From positions 1 to 47,184 of the forward strand of contig LJCW01000333.1 in NCBI GenBank assembly GCA_001298555.1: a DNA stretch of 47,184 bases, written 5' to 3'. Positions 25,085 through 34,117 of the stretch are shown piece by piece. The number at the start of each line of letters is the position of its first letter. Within the stretch, counting starts at the first letter, position 1. Below the pieces are notes generated by a model. That model was not told the origin of the DNA and searched no databases. It was given only the letters and a program-made list of their open reading frames with translations. This DNA comes from Actinobacteria bacterium OV450. GTDB lineage: Bacteria > Actinomycetota > Actinomycetes > Streptomycetales > Streptomycetaceae. Both the position numbers and the translations under genes were made by a program.

Positions 25085-26737
25085 TCAGCCGGTCCGCTCG
25101 CCGGGCCTCTCGGGACCGGCCAGGACCTCAGCCGCCTCCCTTTGCAGCTCCTCGGTCACTGGGGGCCGTACCGCGTCCCGGTAGTACCAGCGGCTGAGCG
25201 CGATCCGCAGCCGGTCGTTGAGGCGGAAGCGGAGCGGGTCCCGGGGGGCGGTACCCGGGTCCAACGGCCGGGGGAGGTCCCGGGCCATCAGTGCGTACCG
25301 CTTGCCGGAGGGCAGTGGCCGGTGCCCGGGGTGGTAGCCGCCCTCGACCGACTGCCGTACCTCTCCGGTCTCCTCGCCCTGCTCCAGCAGGTCGCGGTCC
25401 CTTGCCTGCGCGGCGAGGCAGAGCCGCCCGGCCACCAGGAAGGCCAGCGCCGGGAGTACGAAGAGGGCGATGCGAAAGGTCCAGGTCAGGGCGTGGACGG
25501 GCACATCGAAGACGAAGGCGAGCACGTCCTGTCCGCCGGCCAGCAACAGCACCGCGTACGCCGTCAGGGCGGCGACGCCCAGGCCTGTACGGACCGGGCG
25601 GTCTCGCGGCCGGTCGCACAGGTGGTGCTCGCCGGAGCCCCGGGTGATCCACCGTTCGAAGAAGGGGTAGGCGTACAGCACGAGGAACAGGACGCCCGGC
25701 AGTACCACGGCCGGGAGGAGGGGGTTCCACATCAGGGTGTGGCCCCACAGCCGGGTTTCCACCCCGGGCATCAGCCGCAGCGCGCCCTCCAGGAAGCCCA
25801 CGTACCAGTCGGGCTGGGACCCGCTGGAGACTTGGTCCGGTCTGTAGGGACCGTAGGCCCAGACCGGGTTGATCTGTGCGAGCGCCCCCAGCACGGCCAT
25901 GACGCCGAAGACGATGAAGAACAGGCCCGCCGACTTCGCCGTGTACTGCGGGAAGAGGGCCTTTCCGACCACGTTGCGGCCGGTACTGCCGGGGCCGGCC
26001 CAGTGGGTGTGCTTCAGATGGACGACGAGCAGCAGATGCAGGCTGATCAGGGCGAGGAGCAGTCCTGGGACCAGCAGGATGTGCACCGGGTAGAGCCGGG
26101 AGACGATGTCGTCCCCCGGGTACTCGCCCCCGAAGAGGAAGAGGCTCATGTACGTGCCCACGACGGGGATGGACAGCGTGATGCCCTGGGCCGTGCGCAG
26201 ACCGGTTCCGGACAGCAGGTCGTCGGGGAGGGAGTAGCCGGCGAAGCCCTCCAGCAGCGCGAGGAGGAACATCGTCACCCCCACCACCCAGTTGATCTCG
26301 CGCGGTTTGCGGAACGCCCCCGTGAAGAAGACCCGGAACATGTGTACGCCGATGGAGGCCACGAACAGCAGAGCCGCCCAGTGGTGGATCTGGCGCACCA
26401 GCAGCCCGCCGCGTACATCGAAGCTGATGCGCAGGGTGCTGGCGTACGCCCCGGAGGTGCGGATGCCCTGCAGCGGACCGTATGAGCCCTGGTACACCAC
26501 GTCGGTCATCGACGGCTCGAAAAACAGCGTCAGGTAGACACCGGTCACCAGCAGCACGAGGAAGCTGTACAGCGCGAGTTCCCCCATGAGGAAGGACCAG
26601 TGGTCGGGGAAGGCCTTGCGCAGCAGCGTCCGCGTCACCTCGGCCAGTGGAAGCCTCGCATCGAGGGCCTCCGCCGTTCTTCCCGCCGCCTTCCGCGCCT
26701 TGCTCTTCAGGCGGGCCTTCTTCCTTGCCAGCAGCAT
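25085..26737 (-). CDS. qcrB: Cytochrome bc1 complex cytochrome b subunit (QcrB paralogue)
   Basis: A 550-residue integral membrane protein of the actinobacterial type. The heme b ligands are present in RQIHHWAALLFVASIGVHMF and in the helix containing HLLLVVHLKHTHW. The quinol-site motif corresponding to PEWY is PDWY (SGSQPDWYVGFLEGALRLMP). It should oxidise menaquinol in complex with QcrA and QcrC, which are not in this window. The ATG at 26737 has GGAG upstream; an in-frame GTG 19 codons earlier is possible. It converges on ctaD-ctaF with a 20-bp gap. Likely a second copy besides the main qcrCAB operon. Confidence 0.93.
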   Translation of the reverse strand: MLLARKKARLKSKARKAAGRTAEALDARLPLAEVTRTLLRKAFPDHWSFLMGELALYSFLVLLVTGVYLTLFFEPSMTDVVYQGSYGPLQGIRTSGAYASTLRISFDVRGGLLVRQIHHWAALLFVASIGVHMFRVFFTGAFRKPREINWVVGVTMFLLALLEGFAGYSLPDDLLSGTGLRTAQGITLSIPVVGTYMSLFLFGGEYPGDDIVSRLYPVHILLVPGLLLALISLHLLLVVHLKHTHWAGPGSTGRNVVGKALFPQYTAKSAGLFFIVFGVMAVLGALAQINPVWAYGPYRPDQVSSGSQPDWYVGFLEGALRLMPGVETRLWGHTLMWNPLLPAVVLPGVLFLVLYAYPFFERWITRGSGEHHLCDRPRDRPVRTGLGVAALTAYAVLLLAGGQDVLAFVFDVPVHALTWTFRIALFVLPALAFLVAGRLCLAAQARDRDLLEQGEETGEVRQSVEGGYHPGHRPLPSGKRYALMARDLPRPLDPGTAPRDPLRFRLNDRLRIALSRWYYRDAVRPPVTEELQREAAEVLAGPERPGERTG

Positions 26738-27133
26738 GGGTGTGCTCGCTCCAGTCAGCCGATCGGTGCAGATGCCGTAGGTCCCCCGTACCACGATGAC
26801 GATCCCGCGGCACGGTCACCCCGCCGCCAGCCGGCTGGCCGCGGCAGTAAGTCGCCTGGTCAGCGCAGCCCTCGTCCGCGTTCAGGTCCGCAGCCTTACG
26901 GTCACGCACCACCTCCTCCCCGCGCGCCACCAGCCAGCCGACGAGGACGGGGCACCGGCCTTGCGATCCCGGCTGCCTGCCGGGAACCGCACCAGCGCGC
27001 GTCTTGAGCCGCGTGGCGCTGGCCGCGCCCCGGTGGCCGCCGTCCTTCTGGCCGGACCAGCTCCGCAGCGGCATGAAGGCGTTCAGGGCCGTTTTGGCTG
27101 GTCCGTCCGTGGGGTGCCGGCTAGCCGAATTAC
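26738..27133. other. Intergenic region, no gene seen
   Basis: It contains the promoter of qcrB and the end of the lipoprotein gene. No frame has protein-like composition with a ribosome site. Confidence 0.45.
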
Positions 27134-28066
27134 TCAGGTGACGCAGTCGGCCAGGTCGGCGACAGAGAGGCAAGCGGGGTGCGCGTCGCCCGCGGGTTCC
27201 GCGCTGAGGGTGCGGAAGACGTCCGGCGGGACGGTGAAGACGGCGACCCGGTGGCGCGGCATGACCACTCGGCCCACTTCCCGCTGCAGCACGGCGACCG
27301 TTCGGTCGTCCGCCCGGTCCTCCTCGCGGTAGAGGCCGATCGGGACGCGGGCACCGACGGGGTATCCGTAGACCGCGATCCGGTGGTTGCGCTCCCAGCC
27401 CTCCACGGTCGCCGCTCCCCGGGGGAGGCGCAGCGGAACCTCGCTCTCGGCGCGGACGGCTCCGGAGCGCGCCGCCACGGTGAACCGTTCGGACCGGGCG
27501 AGGTCCGTCAGGGCCGGCTCGGACGGGAGGAAGCGCCAGAGGCCGCTCTGGAGCAGACCCCCGCCGACGTCCTCGACCTCCACCGGATGACCGTTGAACA
27601 GGTCGTCCGTCGCCGACGGTGTGGCGCTCAGCTCGGCCACGTGTTTTACGGGCGTGGTGTAGGTGCGCCCCCCGGCCTTGACCGTGACGGTGATCGGGCC
27701 GGGCGGAAAGCCGTGGAGGCACAGGAGGGACTCCTCGCCCAGGCCTGCCGCCACAGCGCTGCTCATCCCCGTCGGGTCCTCACCCGAGGTCACCCACACC
27801 CGGGGACGGTCGTCCGGGCGGCCATGCGCGAGCTGGGCCAAGTCGTCCGGGCAGCTGACCGGGCCGGCGCCATACGCCTCCATGTCGAACTGCTGGGCCA
27901 GCAGGATGTCCCGGGCGTTCGGGCTGGGGCTGGCCGACCGTGATGCGGCCCTGCCGGCGGGGGCTGCCGCCGGCGTGTCGCGGAGCATCGCGCAGCCAGT
28001 GCCGAGGAGCAAGGTGAGCACCCACAGCACGGGCGGCCGCCACAGGGGCGGGCGTCGTGTGACCAT
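27134..28066 (-). CDS. Putative lipoprotein, second gene of a membrane operon
   Basis: A 310-residue protein. The signal peptide ends in LGTGC (Cys 25), a typical lipobox. A short A/P/S-rich linker leads to about 260 residues of mostly beta character: ITVTVKAGGRTYTTPVKHVA, VEVEDVGGGLLQSGLWRFL and RVAVFTVPPDVFRTLSA. The ATG has GAGAGGTG just upstream. It lies 22 bp after the larger membrane protein, in the same direction, so they are co-transcribed. I do not recognise the domain. It should be anchored outside the membrane and may work with the upstream protein. Confidence 0.75.
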   Translation of the reverse strand: MVTRRPPLWRPPVLWVLTLLLGTGCAMLRDTPAAAPAGRAASRSASPSPNARDILLAQQFDMEAYGAGPVSCPDDLAQLAHGRPDDRPRVWVTSGEDPTGMSSAVAAGLGEESLLCLHGFPPGPITVTVKAGGRTYTTPVKHVAELSATPSATDDLFNGHPVEVEDVGGGLLQSGLWRFLPSEPALTDLARSERFTVAARSGAVRAESEVPLRLPRGAATVEGWERNHRIAVYGYPVGARVPIGLYREEDRADDRTVAVLQREVGRVVMPRHRVAVFTVPPDVFRTLSAEPAGDAHPACLSVADLADCVT

Positions 28067-28088
28067 TCGTCACCTCTCATTGTCCGTG

Positions 28089-29771
28089 TCATCGGCTGGT
28101 CCCGCACCGCTCCTCGGCGCGCCGCAGCTCCGTGGCGAAGGCCTGTTCGTGCTGGCGGACGAGCGCGCTGTCCACCCTGCCCGCGCGTTCCGCCGCGGCC
28201 AGCTGGGTCAGGGCGTCCTGCTGCGCTGTACGCCCTGTCGTGAGGTCGCAGCGCGCGAGGCTCCAGGAGGCCAGCAAACCGTGCCAGACGGCGCGTTGAA
28301 CCGGGTCCTGGCCATGGGCGATGGCGTCCCGGATGCGGTCGACGGCTTCTGCCAGGTCGCCTCGGCCAGCCGCGTTGACGGCGGCGACGGACTCAGCGAA
28401 GGCACGCAGGTCCGAGGAGCCGGTGACGTCCGGGGCGGCGCGAACGGTCGCCACGGCGCGCGCCACGGTGCCGTCGTCCTTCACCAGGCCGGCCGTGATG
28501 CGGCACTGCTCGACCTGGGCGAGGTTCACGGTGGCCTTGATCCGTCCGAGTTCGGTGATGCCGGGGTCCGCGGCGAGGGTGCGCAGGGCCTGCGATACCT
28601 GGGCGAGGTCCGTGGCGCGCACGGTGCCCGGCTTACAGCTGTGTGTGGGGCCGAGGGCCCGTCGGTAGGTGTTGGCCTGCAGGCTGAGGGCGGCGCGGCG
28701 GCCGGCCGGGGAGTCCCGGCCAATGGCGAGGTAGTCGGCGCGGGCCGCCGCCAGCAGCTTCTCGCGGGCGGGGCCGCTCTCGCCGGACGCCTGGTCCTCG
28801 AGAGCGTGGCCGTGGAAGAGCCGGACCAGGTCGGGCGATACGAAGCTGCTGGCGCCGTCCTGCCGCTCCGCGTCGAGGAGACCGGCGAGGATCCGGCTGG
28901 CGTCGGCGGGGTTGCCGTTGCGCCAGGTGTCCAGCGCGTCGACGAACTGCGCGAGGGCGCCGATCCGGCGGGTCAGTTCCCCGGTCAGCTGGGCTCGGGC
29001 GCGTGCCGAATCCCAGCCGCGGGCGACGAGGACCGGCGCGCCGAGGAACCATCCGGTGAGCTCGGGCGAATCGGGGATCTGGTCGGCCCGGACGTAGACG
29101 GCGGGCCGCAGCGTGGTCTGGCCCGCCTGGTCCTCGCTGACGAGGCCGCCCACGACGATCTCGGCATTGGTCTCGTCGGCGAACCTGGCCGTCTTCCGCT
29201 CCAGTGCGCCGCGGCCGGGGCCGGCGAGCTGGGCGAGGGGCAGCGACGCCTCGCCGGCGTAGCTGCGGACGGCAGTCGCGGTGGGGATGCGCGCCGCCAT
29301 GTCGTGGGCGAAGGCCGCGGCCACGTCGTCCAGGACCTGTCTGCCTTGCCGCCCGCCCTCGGCCGCGAAGCCGACCACGGCAACGTCGCGAGCGCCGCTC
29401 ATCCGGGTGAGCGGGGGCGGCGGGGGACGGAAGACGAGGAGCACCGCGACGCTGCCGAGGAAGAGCCCCGCGGCGGCCGACCACACCAGGATCCGGGACC
29501 GGCGGGGGTGCTGCCCGAACCGCTCCCCCACCACGGTGCGCACCGCCAGCACGTACCCGGCCAGCGCGGCGAGGATGGCGAGGACGAGCGGCACGGGTGG
29601 CAAGGCGGAGCCGAGCTTCTCCACGACGAGCAGCGCGCAGGGCACGCAGGCCGCGAACAGGCCGAGCAGCGACCACAGCCAGAGGGAGGCGCGATGGCCG
29701 CCGTCCGGGGCCTGACTGGGCGCACCGTCGGGGGCGTGGTCGGGCGCTCGTTCCGGGGAGGGGTCCGGCAT
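28089..29771 (-). CDS. Membrane protein with helical-repeat (TPR-like) domain
   Basis: About 560 residues. The N-terminal 25 residues are polar and Pro-rich. Three hydrophobic helices follow (LWLWSLLGLFAACVPCALLV, LVLAILAALAGYVLAVRTVV and ILVWSAAAGLFLGSVAVLLV). The remaining 430 residues appear to lie outside the membrane: first an alpha/beta domain (MSGARDVAVVGFAAEGGRQG), then long helices of TPR-like spacing (ALRTLAADPGITELGRIKAT). It may sense or scaffold something at the surface. The start at 29771 follows AGGAGG closely; an in-frame GTG lies four codons earlier. The family is not recognised. Confidence 0.75.
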   Translation of the reverse strand: MPDPSPERAPDHAPDGAPSQAPDGGHRASLWLWSLLGLFAACVPCALLVVEKLGSALPPVPLVLAILAALAGYVLAVRTVVGERFGQHPRRSRILVWSAAAGLFLGSVAVLLVFRPPPPPLTRMSGARDVAVVGFAAEGGRQGRQVLDDVAAAFAHDMAARIPTATAVRSYAGEASLPLAQLAGPGRGALERKTARFADETNAEIVVGGLVSEDQAGQTTLRPAVYVRADQIPDSPELTGWFLGAPVLVARGWDSARARAQLTGELTRRIGALAQFVDALDTWRNGNPADASRILAGLLDAERQDGASSFVSPDLVRLFHGHALEDQASGESGPAREKLLAAARADYLAIGRDSPAGRRAALSLQANTYRRALGPTHSCKPGTVRATDLAQVSQALRTLAADPGITELGRIKATVNLAQVEQCRITAGLVKDDGTVARAVATVRAAPDVTGSSDLRAFAESVAAVNAAGRGDLAEAVDRIRDAIAHGQDPVQRAVWHGLLASWSLARCDLTTGRTAQQDALTQLAAAERAGRVDSALVRQHEQAFATELRRAEERCGTSR

Positions 29772-30382
29772 ACGCCTCCTCACCCCGTTGGCAGGTCAGC
29801 GCGGGCCCGCGCCGACCAGCACGGTATGAGGCGCCGCGCAGCGCGGGCGGTCGACACCACCCTGGGGCGCCAGGATTGCGTGTCGAATTCCCCGGATCAG
29901 AGGCAGGGCGGACCAGTCTGTCCGGTCTTCGCCGGGGCGGTGGGCGTGCGCAGGTCTTGGGTGCGTGCTGCGGGGACGCGACGCCGTCGCCGCCAGCCAT
30001 CGGTCGTGCTCATCACCTCTCGCTTTCCGCATACGGGTTCGTCGGCTGATCCACCGACGTGCGCCGAGCTGCCGATGTGCCAGCGCGCCGTGCCCGATCT
30101 GGTCATTTGGCCGTCCGGCTGATGCTGGGCTGGATGTCGTCACCGCATGAGCACACCCGCGATCTCGGCAAATGAACGCCGGCGCGAGAGGCGGCTTCGC
30201 CAAAGCCCGCAGCTCGCCCCGGCGGCACGACCGCGTCACTCGTCCCTGACCGGGCGGACCCGCTCCAGGGGCGGCTGCCCACGGACGGGCGTCGCCCGAC
30301 CGGCCCGTCGCGTTGTCCGGTGTGAGGCGGCGTGGCACCGTCGGAATCCTCAACCCCTGCCCCAACACAGAGGAGGCCGCGC
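29772..30382. other. Gene-poor region of about 610 bp
   Basis: It holds a possible 38-codon minus-strand ORF (29897-30013) with a good ribosome site and the upstream region of the small plus-strand gene at 30383. Nothing else is supported. Confidence 0.4.
29897..30013 (-). CDS. Possible short peptide upstream of the membrane operon
   Basis: A 38-codon frame starting ATG (MSTTDGWRRRRRVPAARTQD) with GAGAGGTG right before the start. It lies about 125 bp upstream of the TPR-like membrane gene in the same direction. The arginine run makes it very basic. It could be a leader peptide or a chance frame. Confidence 0.28.
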   Translation of the reverse strand: MSTTDGWRRRRRVPAARTQDLRTPTAPAKTGQTGPPCL

Positions 30383-30586
30383 ATGCCCGACGACCTGGCC
30401 GCGGACACCATCCGGAAACTGGAAGACGTCGTGGCGTCCCGCTCCCTGCCGGAACACACCGCCGAACTGCTCCGCGTCTCCCTCAGCCAGGCCAGGGCGG
30501 CGAAGACGGCGGGTCACGACCAGGAGGCGATCACCATCGCCGCGCAGGCCCTCCAGATCGCGGAGTCCCCGTCCACGGACCGGTAG
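30383..30586 (+). CDS. Small hypothetical protein
   Basis: A 67-residue, largely helical soluble protein: MPDDLAADTIRKLEDVVASR, then LRVSLSQARAAKTAGHDQEA and ITIAAQALQIAESPS. It starts six bases after GAGGAGG. The two helices joined by a turn look like a helical hairpin, perhaps a TPR-like pair or a binding partner for another protein. I do not recognise the family. It is divergent from the membrane operon and could be linked to it. Confidence 0.6.
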   Translation: MPDDLAADTIRKLEDVVASRSLPEHTAELLRVSLSQARAAKTAGHDQEAITIAAQALQIAESPSTDR

Positions 30587-31512
30587 CGGCTCACCCCGGC
30601 CCCCGGCGCCAGCCGGGGACCGGGGGCGGGGCCGAGCCCATTGGACCGTCAGCAGTGGCCGACGCTGGTCTGGCCGGCCACCGCTGATAATCGACGGCGA
30701 ACGCGGACGCCGTCGTCGCGTCCGAAACGTCGAGGTGTACGACGGACAGGGTGTTGGCGGTCTTGGACTGACCGCAGGCCAGCCACTTGTCGTAGCCGGT
30801 GCGGAAGTGCGGGTCATGCCGGCGGATGTCGGTCATGGTGTGTCCGGCGGAGCTGTTGACGACGACCCGCGCGCCACCCGCGGCGGCCCGCATCGGGTAG
30901 AGCTCGCAGGCGGGGGTGAGTGCCCGAAGTGGTTGGCGGCGAGGCGGCCTTCCCAGGCGGGGCCGACGCGCCGCTCCGGGGTCGGGCTGCAGCCGCGCTG
31001 CGGCCGAGCCCGGCGGCTCGACCTGCTGGTGGCCGTCGCCGAGGTCATGTCCACCGCCGATGGCGAATCAGGTGGGCAAGGACCTGATCCGGTCGGGTAC
31101 GTCGTAGACGTCGGCCCGGCCGGAGTCGACGTCGCGGGCGAGGTGTACCAGCGCGTAGTCGGGGGCATGGCGTGGACGGCTTCGCCTGCGGCCTGCGTAT
31201 AGGCCAGCATGAGGCCCGCTCTGAACAGCGCGTAACGACGGGAAGAGGACGCAGGCGGATGACGGCGTGCGTCAAGGCCTCGGCGCGCCAGGCGTTGTCG
31301 ACGACGGCGCCGACCGAGGAAGTCTTCTTACGGGCGGTGGCGGACTGCGCACACGACTGTCGACCTGACCGACCCGGCCGCGGCCCTTCGGCTGATCCAA
31401 GGCGCTGACGGCCCGCGCCGGGGCGGATGCGACTTCGACACGGTCCCTCGAAGCCACACCGCCCTGACCGGCCCCCCGCGCCAGCCTTCACCGTCGCGGC
31501 GTCCTGGTCGGG
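30587..31512. other. Degenerate coding region
   Basis: It carries a broken short-chain dehydrogenase (30640-31065) and, further right, a minus-strand stretch (about 31100-31220) with protein-like pieces such as ALFRAGLMLAYTQAAGE followed by DVDSGRADVYDVPDRIRSLP. The frames change several times and I cannot name that second gene. Confidence 0.5.
30640..31065 (-). pseudogene. Short-chain dehydrogenase/reductase, decayed
   Basis: The minus strand shows pieces of an SDR in two frames: RRVGPAWEGRLAANHFGH (the region of the NAG/cofactor strand and following helix) and, after a frameshift near 30920, GGARVVVNSSAGHTMTDIRR then TGYDKWLACGQSKTANTLSV. The second piece carries the catalytic Ser-Tyr-Lys region (YDKWLACGQSK). 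The N-terminal Rossmann motif and the C-terminus are lost. The gene is inactive. Confidence 0.65.
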
Positions 31513-31710
31513 TCAGTTGATGGATTCGCCGTCGTGACTGCCGCCCGCGCAGATCCACCGGCCGGAACCGGGGTCGTACTGCACCGTTCCATGGCCCTGT
31601 TTGCAGCCCGGACCGTCGATACCGGGTGCGGCAGCCTGCACGGCGGGCGCCACGGCACCGAGAGCGGCCAGGATCGCGGCGGCAATGAAAGTGAGAAGTC
31701 GTGTACGCAT
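31513..31710 (-). CDS. Small secreted protein
   Basis: A 65-residue protein. The signal peptide is clear (MRTRLLTFIAAAILAALGAV, cleavage after AVQAA), leaving a mature peptide of about 38 residues with two cysteines (GPGCKQGHGTVQYDP and RWICAGGSHDGESIN) that may form a disulfide. AGGA lies eight bases before the ATG. Small secreted two-Cys proteins are common in Streptomyces; the role of this one is unknown. Confidence 0.6.
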   Translation of the reverse strand: MRTRLLTFIAAAILAALGAVAPAVQAAAPGIDGPGCKQGHGTVQYDPGSGRWICAGGSHDGESIN

Positions 31711-31872
31711 GGGAGTTCCTGTGAGAACGAGCGACACCAACACGTCATGACCAGCTTCACCCAAGGCCGTGTCATGCGCACCCTGGCGTGTGTCCCCCCT
31801 GCTGGGGGGCGCTGTGGGGGCGCAGACCTTGCTCCAGAGGCGCCGTCCGCGAACAGACGGCAGGCTGGTGTT

Positions 31873-33279
31873 ATGGCGAACATGCCCGAGGTAACCGTAG
31901 GGCCGCCTGATGACCTTGGCTGGCGAAAAGTCTCGCTCAACGGCAAGTGCGCGGGCAAGGCGCGGTCTCCCGGGGAACTCCGAAGAATTCTGCAACGCGC
32001 CGGGCTGCAACCCGGGCACCCTGTCCACTGGCTCGGCGGGGACAGCCTCGTCTGGCCGGATAAAACGGCACAGCGGCGAATAATAGGCAGCCTCATGTTC
32101 ATCGGCTTCCTGTTGACCGCTGGACTGCTCCTCAGGATCGGCTGGATGGACAGCCAGCGCGCCCTGACCTTCGGCGAGCGACTCGCCGGATATTCCGTAC
32201 TGGCCGGAGGGCTGGTGGAACTGATCGCCGCATTGGCCACCCTCGATTACTGGCGCCAACGGAAGCTGACCTATTCAGGGCCCCTGGTTCTGGTGGGAGT
32301 CGGGATCGTCTTCCTCTGCAGCTCCTCGCTCCTTCTCCTGCAGATCGGCGAGCGCTTTACCGGCTGCACCGTGGTCGGGATCTGCTTCCTCATAGGATCC
32401 ATCCTGGCCGGGATTGAACTCATCAAATCCCGGGCCTGGAAGGGACTTCGCAATCCCCGGCGGATAGCGATCGGCGCGATCGTCCCTACCCTGCTCGCCG
32501 GTATCAACCTGGCGTATACGCAGCTCTATGTACCCACCGTAACAGCTCCGCTGATCATGAGTGGTGCCGAATTCAGGGAGGCAAGCCTGGACAGCGCCGG
32601 GTCGGTACTGCACGTGACGGTCCATGCTTACGTGAAGAATAACGGCAGCATTCCCGTCTACATTCTGGGCAGTATCTACTGGGTCCACGGTGGGCCCGCG
32701 AACGACATCACGCAGGCCAGAGATCCCAGTTTGAAATCTAAATTGATCTACGATGGCGAATTCGTCACACCGGTGGGCCGTGAACTGGATCCGGGAGAAG
32801 AAATATCACAAGACTCGGTGGTCGACATCAAGAATCCCGATAAACTCGATTACGAGACGCTCAGGACCCAGACCGAGGTGTACGCGATCAGGAGAGACAG
32901 GATGACACTGCCTCCCGAGTACGGTCAATCTCGAACCACTGTCGAGGTACTCAAGAGGGAAGGCAAGTGGAGCTGCGGGGAACCCAAGGACGCAAAGTAC
33001 AGAGATGAGTCCAAAATCTCGAACAGCAGCGAGATCCTCAACATCACCCGAGGGCCGCAGTACATACGCGCGTGGAGACTGTCCCTCGGCAACTGGTCGC
33101 GCATAGACGTGGCCATATCGCCGCCGGGTAGCAGAATCACCTTCGACTCTGATGACCCCCACTACAGGCAGCGCCTCATCGACCGGTACGGCCTCTCGCT
33201 GGCACGTGGCTCCATGGACCAGACACCCTTCAAGATGCTCCTGGAAAAGGCCCGCTCCGCCGAGGGGCACCAAAGCTAG
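31873..33279 (+). CDS. Multi-helix membrane protein with large soluble domain
   Basis: A 468-residue protein. Residues about 1-75 are soluble (LNGKCAGKARSPGELRRILQ, then RAGLQPGHPVHWLGGDSLVW), a layout like a GYF_2-type domain. About five membrane helices follow, starting at IIGSLMFIGFLLTAGLLLRI and ending near IAIGAIVPTLLAGINLAYTQ. The C-terminal 250 residues are probably outside, beta-rich (VLHVTVHAYVKNNGSIPVYI). GC content and codon use (AAA, ATT, GAA) are visibly lower than in the neighbours, suggesting transfer. The ATG at 31873 has no strong ribosome site. The family is not recognised. Confidence 0.7.
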   Translation: MANMPEVTVGPPDDLGWRKVSLNGKCAGKARSPGELRRILQRAGLQPGHPVHWLGGDSLVWPDKTAQRRIIGSLMFIGFLLTAGLLLRIGWMDSQRALTFGERLAGYSVLAGGLVELIAALATLDYWRQRKLTYSGPLVLVGVGIVFLCSSSLLLLQIGERFTGCTVVGICFLIGSILAGIELIKSRAWKGLRNPRRIAIGAIVPTLLAGINLAYTQLYVPTVTAPLIMSGAEFREASLDSAGSVLHVTVHAYVKNNGSIPVYILGSIYWVHGGPANDITQARDPSLKSKLIYDGEFVTPVGRELDPGEEISQDSVVDIKNPDKLDYETLRTQTEVYAIRRDRMTLPPEYGQSRTTVEVLKREGKWSCGEPKDAKYRDESKISNSSEILNITRGPQYIRAWRLSLGNWSRIDVAISPPGSRITFDSDDPHYRQRLIDRYGLSLARGSMDQTPFKMLLEKARSAEGHQS

Positions 33280-33616
33280 GAGCAGTCGGGGCAGTGACGC
33301 GCCGTCAGGCCGGTGAGCGGTGTTCCTCCCGAGCGGGACCAACGGAAGCGAGGGAGTGAAGCCCGGCATGCCGCTGGGCTGCGCCGGGCCGGGCCGGGCC
33401 GAGCCGAGCCGGTGGCGGGGTATCAGGAGCTTCGGCGGCTCGTCGTCGTAGTCCTCCAAGGGGGGAGACTCCGCAAGACCGATCGGCAAGTTCGACCCGC
33501 CACCGCTCTTCTCGCACCTGGACGCCGGGGGTGCGTCGGCGGAGGCAGAACACGCAAAGTGCTTCCGGAGACACCCCGGATCGGTCACCATGTAAGTCGG
33601 CGATCCGAGGATGCTG
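33280..33616. other. Intergenic region with a GGGCC repeat
   Basis: No supported gene. A short run of GGGCC/GAGCC units lies at about 33385-33412. A ribosome site for the next gene is at the right end. Confidence 0.45.
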
Positions 33617-34111
33617 ATGAGCGAGGGTGGGGACGTTCCGGACGGGCAACCGGCAGAGGTCGGACCCGCACCATGGCTGGCGCTGGCCTGCCTGGTCGGA
33701 CTGCTCCTGGCCTACCTCGTGCTGGCGAACTTCACCTCAGAGCTACGGGCAGCGCTGTGGGGCGAGCCCGGGACCGTGGCCGAAGCCAGCTGCCGGACGT
33801 ACGACAACACCGTGGCCAACGCGGGAACGTCGACGTCCTGCTCGGGCACCTTCACTCCCGACAACGGCGGCTCCTCGTTCAATGTCCCCGTTGAGGGCGA
33901 CATCAGCTCGCCACCGGTCCATGCGTGGCTGGTGGACGGCGCCTCCGGCACCGCGTACGTCTCACCAACGGCGTGGGCCGGAGTGCTCCCGGTGGGGCTC
34001 TCCCTCCTCTTGGCCGGCCTTCCGGTAGCGATCACGGTGAAGTACGCGCACCGCGTCGCCGCCCAGCGCACCAGCGTCCGTCTTCGAAGATTGAATCCAG
34101 AACGAGACTGA
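33617..34111 (+). CDS. Hypothetical membrane protein
   Basis: A 164-residue protein with two membrane helices: LALACLVGLLLAYLVLANFT near residue 22 and VLPVGLSLLLAGLPVAITVK near residue 130. The 75-residue loop between them has two cysteines (AEASCRTYDNTVANAGTSTS, then CSG) and beta character, and should lie outside. GAGG precedes the ATG at 33617; an ATG two codons earlier is weaker. I do not recognise the family. It converges on the carotenoid gene crtU across the tandem repeat at 34118. Confidence 0.65.
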   Translation: MSEGGDVPDGQPAEVGPAPWLALACLVGLLLAYLVLANFTSELRAALWGEPGTVAEASCRTYDNTVANAGTSTSCSGTFTPDNGGSSFNVPVEGDISSPPVHAWLVDGASGTAYVSPTAWAGVLPVGLSLLLAGLPVAITVKYAHRVAAQRTSVRLRRLNPERD

Positions 34112-34117
34112 GGCGCC

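Noticed and set aside
25128..27722. Open frame of 864 residues antisense-shifted to qcrB
   Set aside because: It overlaps qcrB in another frame, is dominated by R, P, G and A, and has no domain or ribosome site. It is a shadow of high GC content.
27663..30122. Open frame of 819 residues opposite the membrane and lipoprotein operon
   Set aside because: The minus-strand genes have signal peptides and ribosome sites; this frame is Gly/Arg/Ala-rich noise.
33383..33412. GGGCC-rich run as a regulatory repeat
   Set aside because: The units are imperfect and GC-rich low complexity is common in this genome, so nothing supports a function.
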